A DNA stretch of 64,000 nucleotides from positions 20,997,276 through 21,061,275 of the forward strand of contig NW_027467782.1 in assembly GCF_004210375.1 (NCBI RefSeq). The letters run 5' to 3'. Of the stretch, positions 23,221-34,999 are shown in pieces. The stretch's first letter is position 1. Every line of letters starts with the position of its first letter. Made by a program: the position numbers and the translations under genes. The stretch is from Tachypleus tridentatus (taxonomy: Eukaryota; Arthropoda; Merostomata; Xiphosura; Limulidae). A model generated the notes under the pieces. That model was not told the DNA's origin. It did no database searches and saw nothing but the letters and a program-made list of their open reading frames with translations.

Positions 23221-24008
23221 TAAGAACCACTAGCAATTTGTTAAAGAGAATATGTGGCAGGCAGGAAGATTCTGATTTTATAGTTTATGGCTCTGTAACC
23301 AAATAACATAGAAGGGTATAAAAAACTATGCTATGCCTGACTAATAATAATATTTTATACATAATTTATGTCAAATTCCTTACTTCTCATAAGGACTGCA
23401 CAATACCGTGAAATGCTTACACAACCAGCATGATTCTCCCATTCTGCAGCAACATATGTGACACTACAATTTTCATGCAGATGGTGCCCCTCTGGTGAAC
23501 ACATGAAACACATTTTGGAGGAGTACTTACACAAACTAAATCATTCACACACCACTTTCTGTGTCAATGGCTACCTCATTTACCAGACATTATATGAGTT
23601 TTGGGAGTATCTTGAGTTGCTGAAAACTTGGCTTAGAAACGAGAGTATAAACAAATACAGGATTGTAGGGAGCCTTGAAGTTGGATGTTACTTTTTTCCT
23701 GTACAAATTAATAACCTATTCCTTTACATTGGTTTAATTATGGCTTTAGTTCTTGTATAAGTAAGGCTTCTTTAATTTTGCATTTGTTTACATGTAAACA
23801 AAGAAGCTCTACTCCCTTTTGTCCCTAAGAATTTTAAAGAGAATGCACCAGTCCCTGGAGAAAAAAAAGATTTTAATGATCAAATGTGTTTTTCGTAGTT
23901 AACACCATTGAAGTGGAAAAGAAAATTTTTAAGCATGAAAATAACCTGTAAATTTGCTGTACATTTTTCAAAAGCAAAGTGAGAAGCCAGTATTAATAAG
24001 GTACTTAC
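23221..24008. other. no gene recognised
   Basis: A 100-codon plus-strand frame at 23,458-23,760 starts with Cys/His-containing residues but matches nothing I know and has no splice or promoter support. The rest is AT-rich. Confidence 0.35.
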
Positions 24009-24113
24009 CTCTTTGTGTACTGCTTTCATCCTGCCTTCTATGAGACAGTCTACTGTGTCTGCCAACCTGCTTGCTGTGTTGTTACATTCACTGGGAGAAT
24101 CTAGCTCTGTGGA
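24009..24113 (-). CDS. possible internal exon, unknown protein
   Basis: On the minus strand this is 105 bases (35 codons, phase 0 at both ends), ending at a strong donor gtaagt. It reads TELDSPSECNNTASRLADTV, then DCLIEGRMKAVHKE; the composition is that of a helical, acidic/polar protein. The proposed acceptor (after 'ttgaattgaag') has a poor pyrimidine tract. The exon at 24,562-24,621 is also phase 0, so the two could be joined. I do not recognise the family. Confidence 0.4.
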
Positions 24114-24561
24114 CTTCAATTCAAGTAAACACATTTTTTTTTTTTTTTTCAGTTCTTTACCTATAAGCTGTATTTATGAAGTTTAATATATTCAATAAGA
24201 AATATTTTATACTAAATTATGTTCTAGTGCATATTGAATATTATGATGCCAACTATAGAAACTGTTTAATGAAACCTTTTTTGTTTTTAGTATCATTCAA
24301 AACTAAATATCTTATTCATGTACTGCCATTTTTGAAAACATAATAGATATTCTGTGATGTAATACAAATCTTTCCAGGGTTTAACAGTTATTCTTCAACC
24401 AAGTAGTTTCATATATACATTTACAATAATTTTTTCAAACAACTGATGTAAATTAAAACAAGTGATGGTTCTTCTATTTAAAATGAATGATTAAAATAAT
24501 CTTCCATATCAGATTGTAATTTTATTTAAAACTTGTATTTTTCGAAATTTTTAAAATTTAC

Positions 24562-24621
24562 CTGCTCAAGGCTGATGTTTTCATCTGATTCTGGAATTTC
24601 AAGTTCCTCAGAGAAATGAAA
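24562..24621 (-). CDS. possible internal exon, unknown protein
   Basis: Exactly 60 bases between acceptor 'gttttgaatttcag' and donor 'gtaaat' on the minus strand, reading FHFSEELEIPESDENISLEQ with no stop. An exon of whole codons with both splice sites in AT-rich DNA is unlikely by chance, but the length is small. It pairs in phase with the exon at 24,009-24,113. Confidence 0.4.
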
Positions 24622-25150
24622 CTGAAATTCAAAACACGTTAAACACCTTCATTGGAAAACAGTGCATTCAAGTTCACTTTTCAAGACGTATAACAGGTTG
24701 TGTAGCTATCACACTATACCAATTTCTCTAACAAGTTAAGCTAATGTTTACAAATACAATAGTTTGAAAAAACAACAACAATCAAAATAAAATAAAGATC
24801 TAACTTAATACTTCTACTCCAACAATATGTTCAGAGAAAAGTATTTCCCAAAACAATTTATTTTCAAGTTGATTTGAAAACATTTTTAAACAAAAATACT
24901 TCTCATACAAAATAAACCAATAAAAATGACTTATATCTACCCATTCTTCCAACATTAATAATTCCACATGTGGTTTGGAAATTTATCAATGTCTGTATAT
25001 ATTCTCAATCCATAGTAAAATCGATAACATTTCTATTTCCTCTCCAAACGAAACTTCGTATCAATAAGTGTAATTTAGAACAACTCATGATAATGTTTGA
25101 AAAAACAAAAAAACAATGAGAATGTAAATAGTCAATAAACTTATAAGAGT
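24622..25150. other. no gene seen
   Basis: AT-rich, A-run-rich sequence without credible exons. Upstream exons of the possible minus-strand gene were not found. Confidence 0.4.
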
Positions 25151-27588
25151 GTGTATATACAAGAGATTTAATACTCTCTTATTGTGCTGCCCTCTATACA
25201 TAAACTGTTTGCTTACTCATGTCACAAACCTTCTGCTCTCCCCTGCTGGAATTACTATATTCCAACATGTCTCTCAAATAATTCATCTCTTAACTAATAG
25301 CGGCATGATATGCTCATAAGATGTATGTGGCTCCCTCTACACTCCTCTATCACACCTTCACTTCAAAGTTTGACAGAAGGTATCAGCTCCATAGTAGTGG
25401 GGAGGGAGTGTGATGAAGGAAAGTACTTACCAGAAATACATTTTTTTTCAGTACAGGAAATTTATAACTTCTGATATGGTATTTACCTCCTCTTACAAGA
25501 TTTACTTGAATCCGACACTGAGTATGAGGGTCTGGGTTGAGGGAACAAAAAAGGTAGCCCTGAAATTGTCGAAAGGGCCCCCTGATAATGAGATACAGAT
25601 CTGCACATCTTCTCTTCATACACAAGTGCAATGTTAAGACAATAGTGCGAAAATTGAAAGGTGCACTTCCAAGTGGGGTGAGAGTATGATAGGAAAGTGG
25701 TCCTAACCAGAGTAAGCAAAGGTAACTCAGTCTCACAAGAGTAAAGTGGGTAAACAAGGATGTGTCCCTGAGTTTAAAGTTGTTAAGGCAAAGCAGACCA
25801 TACTTGGTAAGTAAATCACATCTAAAACCTTCTTATGGGACACTATCATCTATTATAGGGTAAGATTAGAACTATACTGTCTTCACTTCAAATCCAAGAA
25901 TCCACCAATCAAGAAATTAACAACTAATATTGAACAGATGTCTATCATATGGAATCAACTCCCCAAATGTGGCACTGACCAGCACCATCCAAAGGCAATA
26001 ACATCCCCATAACAAGAGAAGGAGGGATAGTCAGAGATATAACTGTAACAATGCCACATACTACTACTATGATCTACAACACAGATACAGTAATCAGGAG
26101 AGAACGACAGACAACCCAAACGTACGGAGTACTTATGATGATTGGTTCGTTCTGGTTCCAAACCTCCTTGTGGGTACTGACATATATGTGAGGGTAGGAT
26201 GACAGTTTCCAATCAAGGAGATGAACTGCAATTTTGACAGCTCAACTCCAGTGTTAACGTAAATGGTATCAGGAGGCCATTTTATATAGTAAGATGATGG
26301 GTTCAAATCCAGTGGCCATGTAAAATGGAAATAGAATGCCACATCTCATCTACATGAGCAGAACAGTGCTGCCCTAATAAAGAGTGAATGGTTACAGCCA
26401 TCTTCTTTTGTGAAACCCCTTCAAGTGAGTGACCTTCAGAGTCAACCACCCCCAGAAGCTTGACACTGGAAATTGGTAAGAACACCTATACTCCACTTGA
26501 GGAAAAGAGAGTGACAATACATTTCAGAGTCTGAAGAAATGACACCATTTAAGACAGTTAAATGGGCGATTATGAAATTTTGTCTTGAAAAGAAGACCAC
26601 ATTAAATGGTTCACATCAGGCATGGCAGAGATGAGCAACAATTCCTTTCTGGTTTACCTATGCAGTCCATGGATGGGACAGTCCAGAAAAGGCCTGTTTG
26701 TGAAACAAAATATCACCATGTTATTCACCGTCAAGCAACCTTGTGGAACACCCCATCTGAATTTTGACTGTGTGAAGCCATGGAAGATAAAATGGAGATT
26801 TACAGTTAAATAATACCTTGTCAGATACTACTCACCCTTGATGAGATTCATGAGAAAAAGTGGTAAAATATGGAAAAAAATATAAATAAAAAATTTCTAG
26901 TTACAATCACACTGAAGTCTGAAAAATTACCATTGGTGGTTGTTGAAGTGGGAATCGTCATATGATGAAGATAGGAGTGGTCTGCATCCAAGGGAGTAGA
27001 ATCTCCTCCATTGGATGAAGAAGACAAGAAGCAAGGAAAGTAAGGTGTTGATTATGATGAAAGGAAACATCGAACAAGGAAGAACGTAGGAAAGAATAGA
27101 CCAATTGAACTAAAAGGTAGTTACAACTAGTAAGGGTAGAAGGTGAAAGATCATGATGGGAGGTGGGCTGCCATGGAATATAAAGTCACGAAAATGTACT
27201 CTGTAAGCTATATAAAAATGAAGAACCTTGACCAGACACAGATCCAGTCTATCCACATTCAGTAGAGGGTAAAGGTCTGATATAGAAGGAAGGGAAATAG
27301 TTGAAAAAGAGGAACAACCCTCCCAAGCTGCTATAGTATTCAGAAAAAAGAAATAATTCAGTTAAACGAGGAGATACATGGGATGGAAAAGGGTACATAA
27401 AACATCAGTAGCAAAGAAATTAAAATGTCGATGCTCACAGACTTATAGAAGAAGAAAATATGGTTTAAAGGGCAGATGACACAAGGAAAGTGCTTCAAGC
27501 AGAGGTGAAAAAAATGCATTAGCTTGATAAAAACAGAAGTAAAACGTCTGTATTTAAAAATTAAAAGGTTTTTGATAAGGCCACTTGA
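25150..27588. other. repeat-like DNA, perhaps a DIRS end, unassigned
   Basis: Less AT-rich than its surroundings, with many small open frames and no conserved domain. At 25,455-25,485 'acttctgatatggtatttac' resembles the inverted terminal repeat of the DIRS copy at 34.3-39.3 kb, so this may be the end of a further, broken DIRS-like copy. The 25,500-27,588 part could not be matched to anything. It runs into the assembly gap. Confidence 0.35.
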
Positions 27589-28088
27589 NNNNNNNNNNNN
27601 NNNNNNNNNNNNNNNNNNNNNNNNNNNNNNNNNNNNNNNNNNNNNNNNNNNNNNNNNNNNNNNNNNNNNNNNNNNNNNNNNNNNNNNNNNNNNNNNNNNN
27701 NNNNNNNNNNNNNNNNNNNNNNNNNNNNNNNNNNNNNNNNNNNNNNNNNNNNNNNNNNNNNNNNNNNNNNNNNNNNNNNNNNNNNNNNNNNNNNNNNNNN
27801 NNNNNNNNNNNNNNNNNNNNNNNNNNNNNNNNNNNNNNNNNNNNNNNNNNNNNNNNNNNNNNNNNNNNNNNNNNNNNNNNNNNNNNNNNNNNNNNNNNNN
27901 NNNNNNNNNNNNNNNNNNNNNNNNNNNNNNNNNNNNNNNNNNNNNNNNNNNNNNNNNNNNNNNNNNNNNNNNNNNNNNNNNNNNNNNNNNNNNNNNNNNN
28001 NNNNNNNNNNNNNNNNNNNNNNNNNNNNNNNNNNNNNNNNNNNNNNNNNNNNNNNNNNNNNNNNNNNNNNNNNNNNNNNNNNNNNNNN
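27589..28088. other. assembly gap of 500 N
   Basis: Exactly 500 N, a conventional placeholder for a scaffold gap of unknown size. Open frames crossing it are artefacts. The repeat on its right side (28,089-28,423) may be why assembly failed. Confidence 0.98.
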
Positions 28089-28423
28089 ATGTAAAATATA
28101 AGAAAATGAGTTCTTTAAGAAAGCAAGTTTTATATCCTCAGTTTCAGAAAATGTGGGAAGACTAGGACATTTCTTAAAATTCTGTTTATAAAATATAGAT
28201 TTGTAAATCCTTTTTCCTTGTTATTATAATAACAACAGGAAAACTGAGAAATATAATATTATGTAGAATATAAGATAATGAGTTCTTTAAGAAAGCAAGT
28301 TTTTATATCCTCAGTTATAGAAAATGTGGGAAGATCAGAACATTTCTTAAAATTCTGTTTATAAAATACAGATTTGTAAATCCTTTTTTGCTTGTTAGTA
28401 TAATAACAATAGGTAAACTGAAA
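28089..28423. repeat. 172-base tandem repeat, two units
   Basis: Unit 1 starts at the first base after the gap ('atgtaaaatataagaaaatg') and unit 2 at 28,261 ('atgtagaatataagataatg'). They are near identical until about 28,422. More units may be hidden in the gap. Confidence 0.9.
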
Positions 28424-28482
28424 AGCATCAACTCAGATTGTGATGTTTACAACGTATTAATAAGTAGGTTTTCTTCTTTCAG

Positions 28483-28666
28483 GTGGTTTACAGCTGTACA
28501 AAACATAATTCATCATGGTATCAAGCAGAAGCATGTTCCGTCTCCCACTATTCAGCTTCATCTACAGTCTTTCTTTGACAATGCAGCAATGCTAATGACT
28601 CTGCAACTCCAATCTCTCTGCAAGGTGTTTATGGAAAAATACACTGAATTTTTATGCAGATCTAAG
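28483..28666 (+). pseudogene. dynein pseudogene exon 1 (stem)
   Basis: Acceptor 'ttttcttctttcag', donor 'gtagtt'. One base plus 61 codons, all open, including RWFTAVQNIIHHGIKQ and SFFDNAAMLMTLQLQSL, with 'FLCRSK' at the end. Phase 0 exit. The pattern 'FF...A.LM..QL..L' is typical of the heavy-chain stem ahead of the linker. No lesion. Earlier exons would lie in or before the gap. Confidence 0.65.
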
Positions 28667-29352
28667 GTAGTTATGCCAATATTTGCCTGACATTTTAAAG
28701 AAAGATGTTTAATTTATCTTTAGAATAACATGGGTTGCCCTATTTCCTATTTGTAAATGCATAAACTTTACTACATTTTGTCTGTTATAAATACATAATT
28801 AATTTTTACCAAAAGAATTGATTATCTGTAAAAGAAAGTTACCAGTAATACAAAAAATGTTTAAAAAAACGTGTAACTATAGATTAAATGTTTTATTGAC
28901 ATCTCATTGAACTGAATGTGTTAAATACTGGACCTGGAGCATATAAAGTTGAATAACTCTGGAATTTACAATAATCTAAACTAAGACTGAAGTGAGAAAC
29001 TGAGCAGTGGACACTTCAGAATAAAAGACTCATTGAATGATGAATGGATGCAAAGAAAATACAAAACACTCCTCATTTATGATCAACAATTTAAGCTGAA
29101 CAATCAACCAACTACATCACTGCATCTCAAACTATGATTAACTGATTTTGCCCGAGATGGAAAAATGTGAAAATTTCATTCAGCAAATAAATGAAGTGGA
29201 AGAGTGAATAGTGCTCATAAGATAAATGAAAAACAGAAACTAAACCTGTTAGGAGTAAACCAACTTTCATAGCTCATTAAAGAGAATCTTCACATATGCA
29301 AAGCCACATGAAATTATTTCATAACAATAATTTGTACACAAATACTCCAGAG

Positions 29353-29377
29353 CTGATGAAGTGCTGTTGCCCAAAAC
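29353..29377 (+). ncRNA. hammerhead-ribozyme-like motif
   Basis: CTGATGA, then agtgc-tgtt-gccc (partial stem II), then AAAAC (consensus GAAAC), then 'atggtattcatgttttatcaataaag' split over the next bases. The trailing 'tttatcaataaa' phrase is shared with the motif at 6.75 kb. It is one change from a consensus core. Located just downstream, in plus coordinates, of a minus-strand LINE, but on the opposite strand. Confidence 0.4.
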
Positions 29378-29479
29378 ATGGTATTCATGTTTTATCAATA
29401 AAGTTATTTTAAATTGTTGACTCTTTCAACATTACTTTATAATCTATTTTGCATTTGTTATTTTCTCACCTATACAATT

Positions 29480-30600
29480 ATTTTATTATTAGAACTAATT
29501 GTTCCTTTATTATGTCATTGATGTAAATCAAAAAATGAGCAAAGGTTCTAAACCTGACTCTCACTTGTGATATTAATAGTGTGACTGAATTGTATTTACA
29601 GTAACAATCTTCCATTCAGCTGCTCTTCTATCCAGTTAGGTAATTGTTTTCTAATACCTACAGAGATAATTCCTTTTAAATGTTTTATTTAGCACCTTGT
29701 CAAATGCTTTCTGAAGGTCAATATACCAAATCTACACTGTTATCCTCATCTACATAATCAGTAACCCTTTGAAATGACTTTGTAAAGCCTCTATTATCAG
29801 ACTTTCTTAAATTTTTTTCACAACTGATGTAAGATTAATACACTTATAATCACTGGGAGAATTATTATCTCTCATGAAAAGAGGAGTGAAATATTAGCTA
29901 ACTTACAATCCTTTGGCACCTGCCCACTATTCAAGAACTAACAAAAATAGTAGCAAGCAGCTTATATATCTAATCCTTAACCTCCTTCAAATTTCTTGGT
30001 AAATATCTAGCCCAGTAGCCTTATCGTTCTTTAAACTGCTCAATGTTTTCTAAACAAGCTCAGAATTAATGAAATCATCTTTTTCAACCTGTTCAAGATT
30101 AGGAATACCTTTTAAATATTCATTAATTAAAACTGAAGAAAAACAAATTTAATAACCCAGCCTTCTCATAATCATTAAATATAGGCCGATCTCTATCAGT
30201 CCTAAAGGGTTTTACCTTATCTGAAGACTTTGTTATATTTCTTGAATATACAATGCTTTTCTTTAATTTTATCTCTTATACCCTTTGTGAACCAACCTGA
30301 TTTTGTATTTGGAGCTACCCTTTTCTTTCTAAAGGAATACATTTGTTTAATTATTTTCTCTGTATTTACCCCACAGACAATCCTATTCACATACTTTGTC
30401 AAGGAATCACCCATAACTACAATCTTCTTAGGTTATCATCCACATCCTTCTCTGTTTCTTTTGTTGACTTTCTCTCTAGTAGTTCCTTGTATATACAATT
30501 CAATGAATAAAATATTTTGTTCAATAGAACAGGCTCGTTACAGTTACCTCCACTGTATAATACTCTTCCTAACTTTCTGAAAATCATTGTTAGTTGATGT
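29480..30600 (-). mobile_element. LINE (CR1/Jockey-like) fragment
   Basis: On the minus strand, from right to left: GWFTKGIRDKIKEKHCIFKK (the segment between endonuclease and reverse transcriptase); SSLKNDKATGLD (RT entry); SPSDYKCINLTSVVKKI (block 'NYRPISLTS'); VDLVY then DLQKAFDKV (catalytic block A region); and FLIYINDI. The order is right for one RT but frames change several times and stops occur (for example after VDLVY), so it is dead. The YADD box was not found. A GDSL motif ('VVMGDSLTKYVNRIVCGVN', 30,340-30,420) directly precedes the linker segment. Inserted in the dynein pseudogene's first visible intron. Confidence 0.8.
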
Positions 30601-32146
30601 ACCCTTTCTTATAAAAGCTTAAGCCCTTGCTGCCATCTCCCACAGTTTACACATCTCTTTATTTATAATAGTGATAGGCATAAGCCTCTTGTGTCTTTCT
30701 ATTTTTTTTTAATCTTTTGAAATTCTTTTTGAAGTGGTTAGCCTTAGCCAGTGGAAAGTTGCTACACAACATTTACCAACCCATTTACAATGTTTTGGAG
30801 GTAAAACATCTGAATTATAAAATTCAAGTTATCGTTGTAGTCATCTTTGAATATCAAAGTTAATGTTAACTGACACTATCATACAACTCACATAAGATTT
30901 GCATTAAGAATAAAAGTAGAAAAACTTTAATTTACACAAAAGAGAAACAGTCCTAAAACATTTTTTCTGCATTTTCAAAAAAGGTTTACAAAGAAGTATA
31001 CAAGTGCAAGAACCACAACACACTGCTGAGTATATATTCTTCAACATTAAAAAAAAGTTAAACTACAGTGATACAAACTAACAGCTTTCAGAGAAGAAGG
31101 AAAAACAATTTTGGTTACTTTCCCAAAACATTTTGTGTATACATGTATTATGATTGTTTCTCTTGTGTGTTTTAATTCACATTTAAATTTTGTAAGCAGA
31201 TTAGCTTATAATTAGTATGATTCATTTCTTTTTTTTTTTATTACTTTACCTAAAATAGCATAATTCTATGTATATTATGTAATTTCAATGACCAAGCTTG
31301 ATTGCCTTGTAAAAGAACTTGTACCTTTAATACATCCCATGTTATTTTCTAAAGTTTACCACAGAAAAGATATTTTCATTGTTTACAAAAAACCAATGGA
31401 AAATTTCTTTAAAATTACTTTAAACATTGGTTTTGTTGTTTATTTAGCATTGTAGAAAATTTACTTCCAAATATGGGCTAAATATACTTTTCTTTCTTCT
31501 TTGTGGATAAAAGTTAGTCAACTAATCTGAGTATAATGTTTATGAGTTTTAGACATACACCTTAAATTACTGTCTTGCAAATCATTTTGTACTGTTTGTG
31601 TTCATATGTGATGTTCATTACAGTATCAGAACTTTGTTTACATTTTTTCTTAAGACTTTGATTATTACTTCAGATAAGATAAAAATTTAAACTTTGATTA
31701 TTACTCCACATAAGATAAAAATTAAAACCTATTAACTGTAAAAATAATGCTTTTCATCACCACACATACATAAGTAGAAAATGAACCCAGCCATTTACTT
31801 GTACAGTTCAAATCCTTGGCTGTACAAAAATATATTTTATACAAATTGAGAGTTAAGTATGGTGAGCAGTTAGTTTTAGTTGATAAGTTCTGTATAACAG
31901 AGGACTGCATTTTAAAATACATGTTTGCATACCTATACAACCTTCATGCAGTTGTTTACTTGCTTGTCACAAAAAGAAAAAAAATGTTACAGATTAGTTA
32001 GAAAACATTAAAATATTTTCTAAACTTTTACAAATGTGTTTTTAGGCTTTGTAGAGTAGATAAGATGCAACCATCCAGTATGTTGCACAAAAATATCTAT
32101 TTCTCTTTAGAGTAAAATTTGTATACATGTCTTTTTTTTGTTTCAG
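30600..32146. other. intronic, AT-rich; 36-base duplication inside
   Basis: No exon recognised. At 31,655-31,726 a 36-base unit ('actttgattattacttcag...') is tandemly duplicated with three or so mismatches. Confidence 0.5.
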
Positions 32147-32424
32147 GAAAATCACATGTTTATTATAAAATTGGTTGCAGTTGGACAGCAGATCAAACTT
32201 GAACCAACTCACCATGATTTTGAAACATTTTTGCTGGATATCTTGGATTCTTTGCTTCATTCTGTCAGAATAATTCCTCGAGTTGAAAATCATCTGAATA
32301 CAGTATGTTTTGGCTCTCAAGTATTATCAAGACACAGATATTAACTGTTGTCAAAGAACAATTCCAGCATCTTCAGAAATACATGAACAACTTTAATAAG
32401 TATCTTTACATTTTAGATGGTGAG
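32147..32424 (+). pseudogene. dynein pseudogene exon 2 (stem)
   Basis: Acceptor 'ttttttttgtttcag', donor 'gtatgt' at 32,425. The first 52 codons read HDFETFLLDILDSLLHSVRI, then IPRVENHLNT. Just there the frame shifts and stays open in another frame (KEQFQHLQKYMNNFNKYLYI, then LDGE) to the donor. The only in-frame alternative, a donor at 32,303, would need an intron of about 35 bases, too short to be credible. So a one-base lesion is likely. Phase 0 entry and exit fit the neighbours. Confidence 0.65.
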
Positions 32425-32559
32425 GTATGTTTTCAAGTTATTAAAGTAGGAAATTTATTTGCATCATTTGATCAGTGATCATGTTAAAATATAAAGAATT
32501 AACAGTTTTTTCTATTATATTTAATCATTTTATATTTGATTATGATGGCTAACTATGGG

Positions 32560-33180
32560 ATAATAGAAAAACTGCTTATGTTTGTGCTGCCTAACATGTT
32601 ACTTCTAGTGGAGCAGCAAGTACAAAATTCAGTATGGACCCACAGCAATATTGTGCACAGGATGTACACTGTCCTTTTGAGACAAATTACAGATTAAAAA
32701 CAAAAACTCTACATATGACTTATTTAGACATGGGAATAATCATGCAGTCTCTAACTGAGTAGGCTTGAGTAATGTGCAGAATGGTTACAGTCATGCCAAA
32801 GCCATCCCATGCTTATGATATTCAAATATCTGATATATCTACTCAGCACACGGGAGAAGACACAGTAGTCCTTAGAAAGTAACATACAGCGATTAGATCC
32901 AAATGCAAGCCCACCAATATCACTCCTAGGAGGGTGCTAAGAGTACTTTCAGAGTTAAATAGATATCAGTAAAATAGTAGGTAAAATACATAGTGGCCAA
33001 GGGGGATAACATAGAGAACTAAGTTTATGTGCTGATCCATCAAGACTTTCTGTAGAGGCCCTGAAGGTGCATGCCAAGTGTAGGTGAGAAGTGTATATGC
33101 ACAAACAGCATTTCTGCTTGATATATATATGTATGATAGATGTAGTAAACATTTAAGAGCATTTGTAAAATGGATAAGTT
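32560..33180. other. less AT-rich stretch, unassigned repeat?
   Basis: More balanced composition than the surrounding intron, with no open frame and no similarity I can name. Possibly an old, non-autonomous repeat. Confidence 0.25.
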
Positions 33181-33239
33181 ATTCTAAATATATTTATAAT
33201 TACAAAAACAAACCTCAGCAAAACTGACTGAATTCTAAC

Positions 33240-33352
33240 TTTTTAGCAGTCCCCAAACCCAGTGGGTCAGCAGTAACTTTATGGATTTAAATCTCTAAAT
33301 TCATGAGTTCAATTCACTACAGTGGACAGAAAACACAGTCCAATGTGTAGGA
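33240..33352 (+). mobile_element. SINE family B, diverged
   Basis: 'cagcagtaactttatggatt', 'catgagttcaattcactaca' and 'gtccaatgtgtaggatttta' follow the family B order. Lies just before another, better copy. Confidence 0.5.
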
Positions 33353-33404
33353 TTTTACTAAAACAACAATAAATTTTTTACTACATTTCTTCATTAAAGC
33401 TTTT

Positions 33405-33528
33405 CTCCCCCCGCTAGTACAGCGGTATGTCTCCAGATTTACAAAGCTAAAATCAGGGGTTCAATTCCTCTCAGTGGGCTCATCAGATAGCCCAATGTGA
33501 CTTTGCTGTATAAAAACACGCACACGCA
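33405..33528 (+). mobile_element. SINE family B, well preserved
   Basis: 'cccgctagtacagcggtatg', 'tctccagatttacaaagcta', the B-box-like 'ggggttcaattcctctcag', then 'gcccaatgtgactttgctgt' and an 'aaaaacacgcacacgc' tail. The best copy of this short family. The head again has tRNA-like spacing. Confidence 0.75.
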
Positions 33529-34289
33529 AACTTTTTTATGTATTCTCTTCAGAGGCTATTATTATCAGATATTTTTTTGCTATAATGTGTTTTTCTAGTT
33601 TAAGAATTTACTGAAGGCCTTTGTAAATAGAACATTGTGGAGACTTCAGGACCAATTAAATAATACTAAACATTTGCTAGATGTAAAGAAATATATGTTA
33701 ATGAATCTCACAAGACAAATTAACAAGAATAATTAAATATTGTGTAAATGACAGCAATATAGCAGGTTAATGAAAAACAATATGAAGTTCTGCATTGGAC
33801 TATGTTAGAAGACTATATTCTGAGAGTAAAAATTTTAAATACTTTTGTTACTTGATTTATTAAGTGGAATATTTAGTGTCTGATATTTGTGTCTGTGTTA
33901 CTTAAGTGTTTTAAAACCAAAAAAATCATAATGTCATTTTGTTCATTAACACTACAATGTGATTGTGTTAGTAAACAATGCTCTGTGTCTTTAGAGAGTT
34001 TATTATGTAACTGTGTTGGTAAACTCTTGGTTACATAGTAATATTTGTATTATTTGATAATTGAGTTTAAAGCAGACAGTGTGATTGTATTAATAAACTG
34101 TACTTTAGCAATAAATAAGTGTTATTATATTATTAACATATTGTATTATATGTGTTGCATTGTTTTAATAATAATTATTCCAGTATGATCTCAAACACAG
34201 CTATATCACATTTCTTTTGCTCTTTGAGCATTGTTAAAAACTTTTCTCAATCAGTGCACCAGTCTATATACCCCTATCAATTTTGCACC

Positions 34290-34475
34290 ATTTCTGAACA
34301 TGTACATATCATGTGACTACTTTCCACCAACAGTATTGTGCTACCTATATTGAAGCAGCTTAGCTCTTTCTGCCATTCTCACTCAATCCTCACTTTTAAG
34401 AATTGGCAGATTCTGAAAGAAATACACAAGAAAAATGTTAACTTCTGATATGGTCTTACCTCCTTTCACACCTTC
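34290..34475 (+). repeat. left inverted terminal repeat of DIRS copy 2
   Basis: Complementary to 39,045-39,275; the shared cores are 'acatgtacatatcatgtga' and 'atggtcttacctcctttc'. Confidence 0.75.
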
Positions 34476-34999
34476 TCTATTGGTACAGCATTGTTTAGTT
34501 ATGTTTTTTTGCATGCTACTGAAATATAAGAGATCTCATGAATTGCAAACATTGTGTCAACTATGCATTTCCTGTTACAGTTGAAAATGTTACTGTTAAA
34601 CAGCTTCTCAGGAATCAGGTTAGACTTCATCTGTAAAGAAAGTTTGTCTTAATTTGCAGGAAGCTACGTTTGTATGTTCAACAGTTATTTCTTCTTATTT
34701 TTCATGTGGCATTGTTTCTGAGAAAGATACAATTAATGAGAAAATAATTTGGACTCTTTTTCTCCAGTAGCTTATTTTAATCTATTACACTGTACACTTC
34801 TTAAAGAGTTTTCACCTTCCACCCATTCCTGTACTGCAATGTCATTCACTTTGGTGGTGAATTGTTCTTCCTGTCCTTTATCCTGTTGCTTCCAGCTCTA
34901 TCAGGGAATCCATGATAAGTATTTCAACATGAATGCTTCACACTTGGTTAATACACTTGTAGCTTGGCTCCAATACTTTTTGTGTGGCTTTGTCCTTAT

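Noticed and set aside
23458-23760. 100-codon plus-strand frame with Cys/His start
   Set aside because: No zinc-finger spacing, no homologous family that I recognise, no splice or promoter support.
25383-25757. 124-codon minus-strand frame
   Set aside because: Overlaps a second open frame on the same strand and lies in repeat-like DNA; composition gives no domain.
27524-28165. Long open frame of 213 codons
   Set aside because: It runs through the 500-N assembly gap; nearly all residues are unknown.
32303-32340. Possible 35-base intron restoring the frame in the second dynein exon
   Set aside because: Too short for a spliceosomal intron of this kind; a one-base lesion explains the data better.
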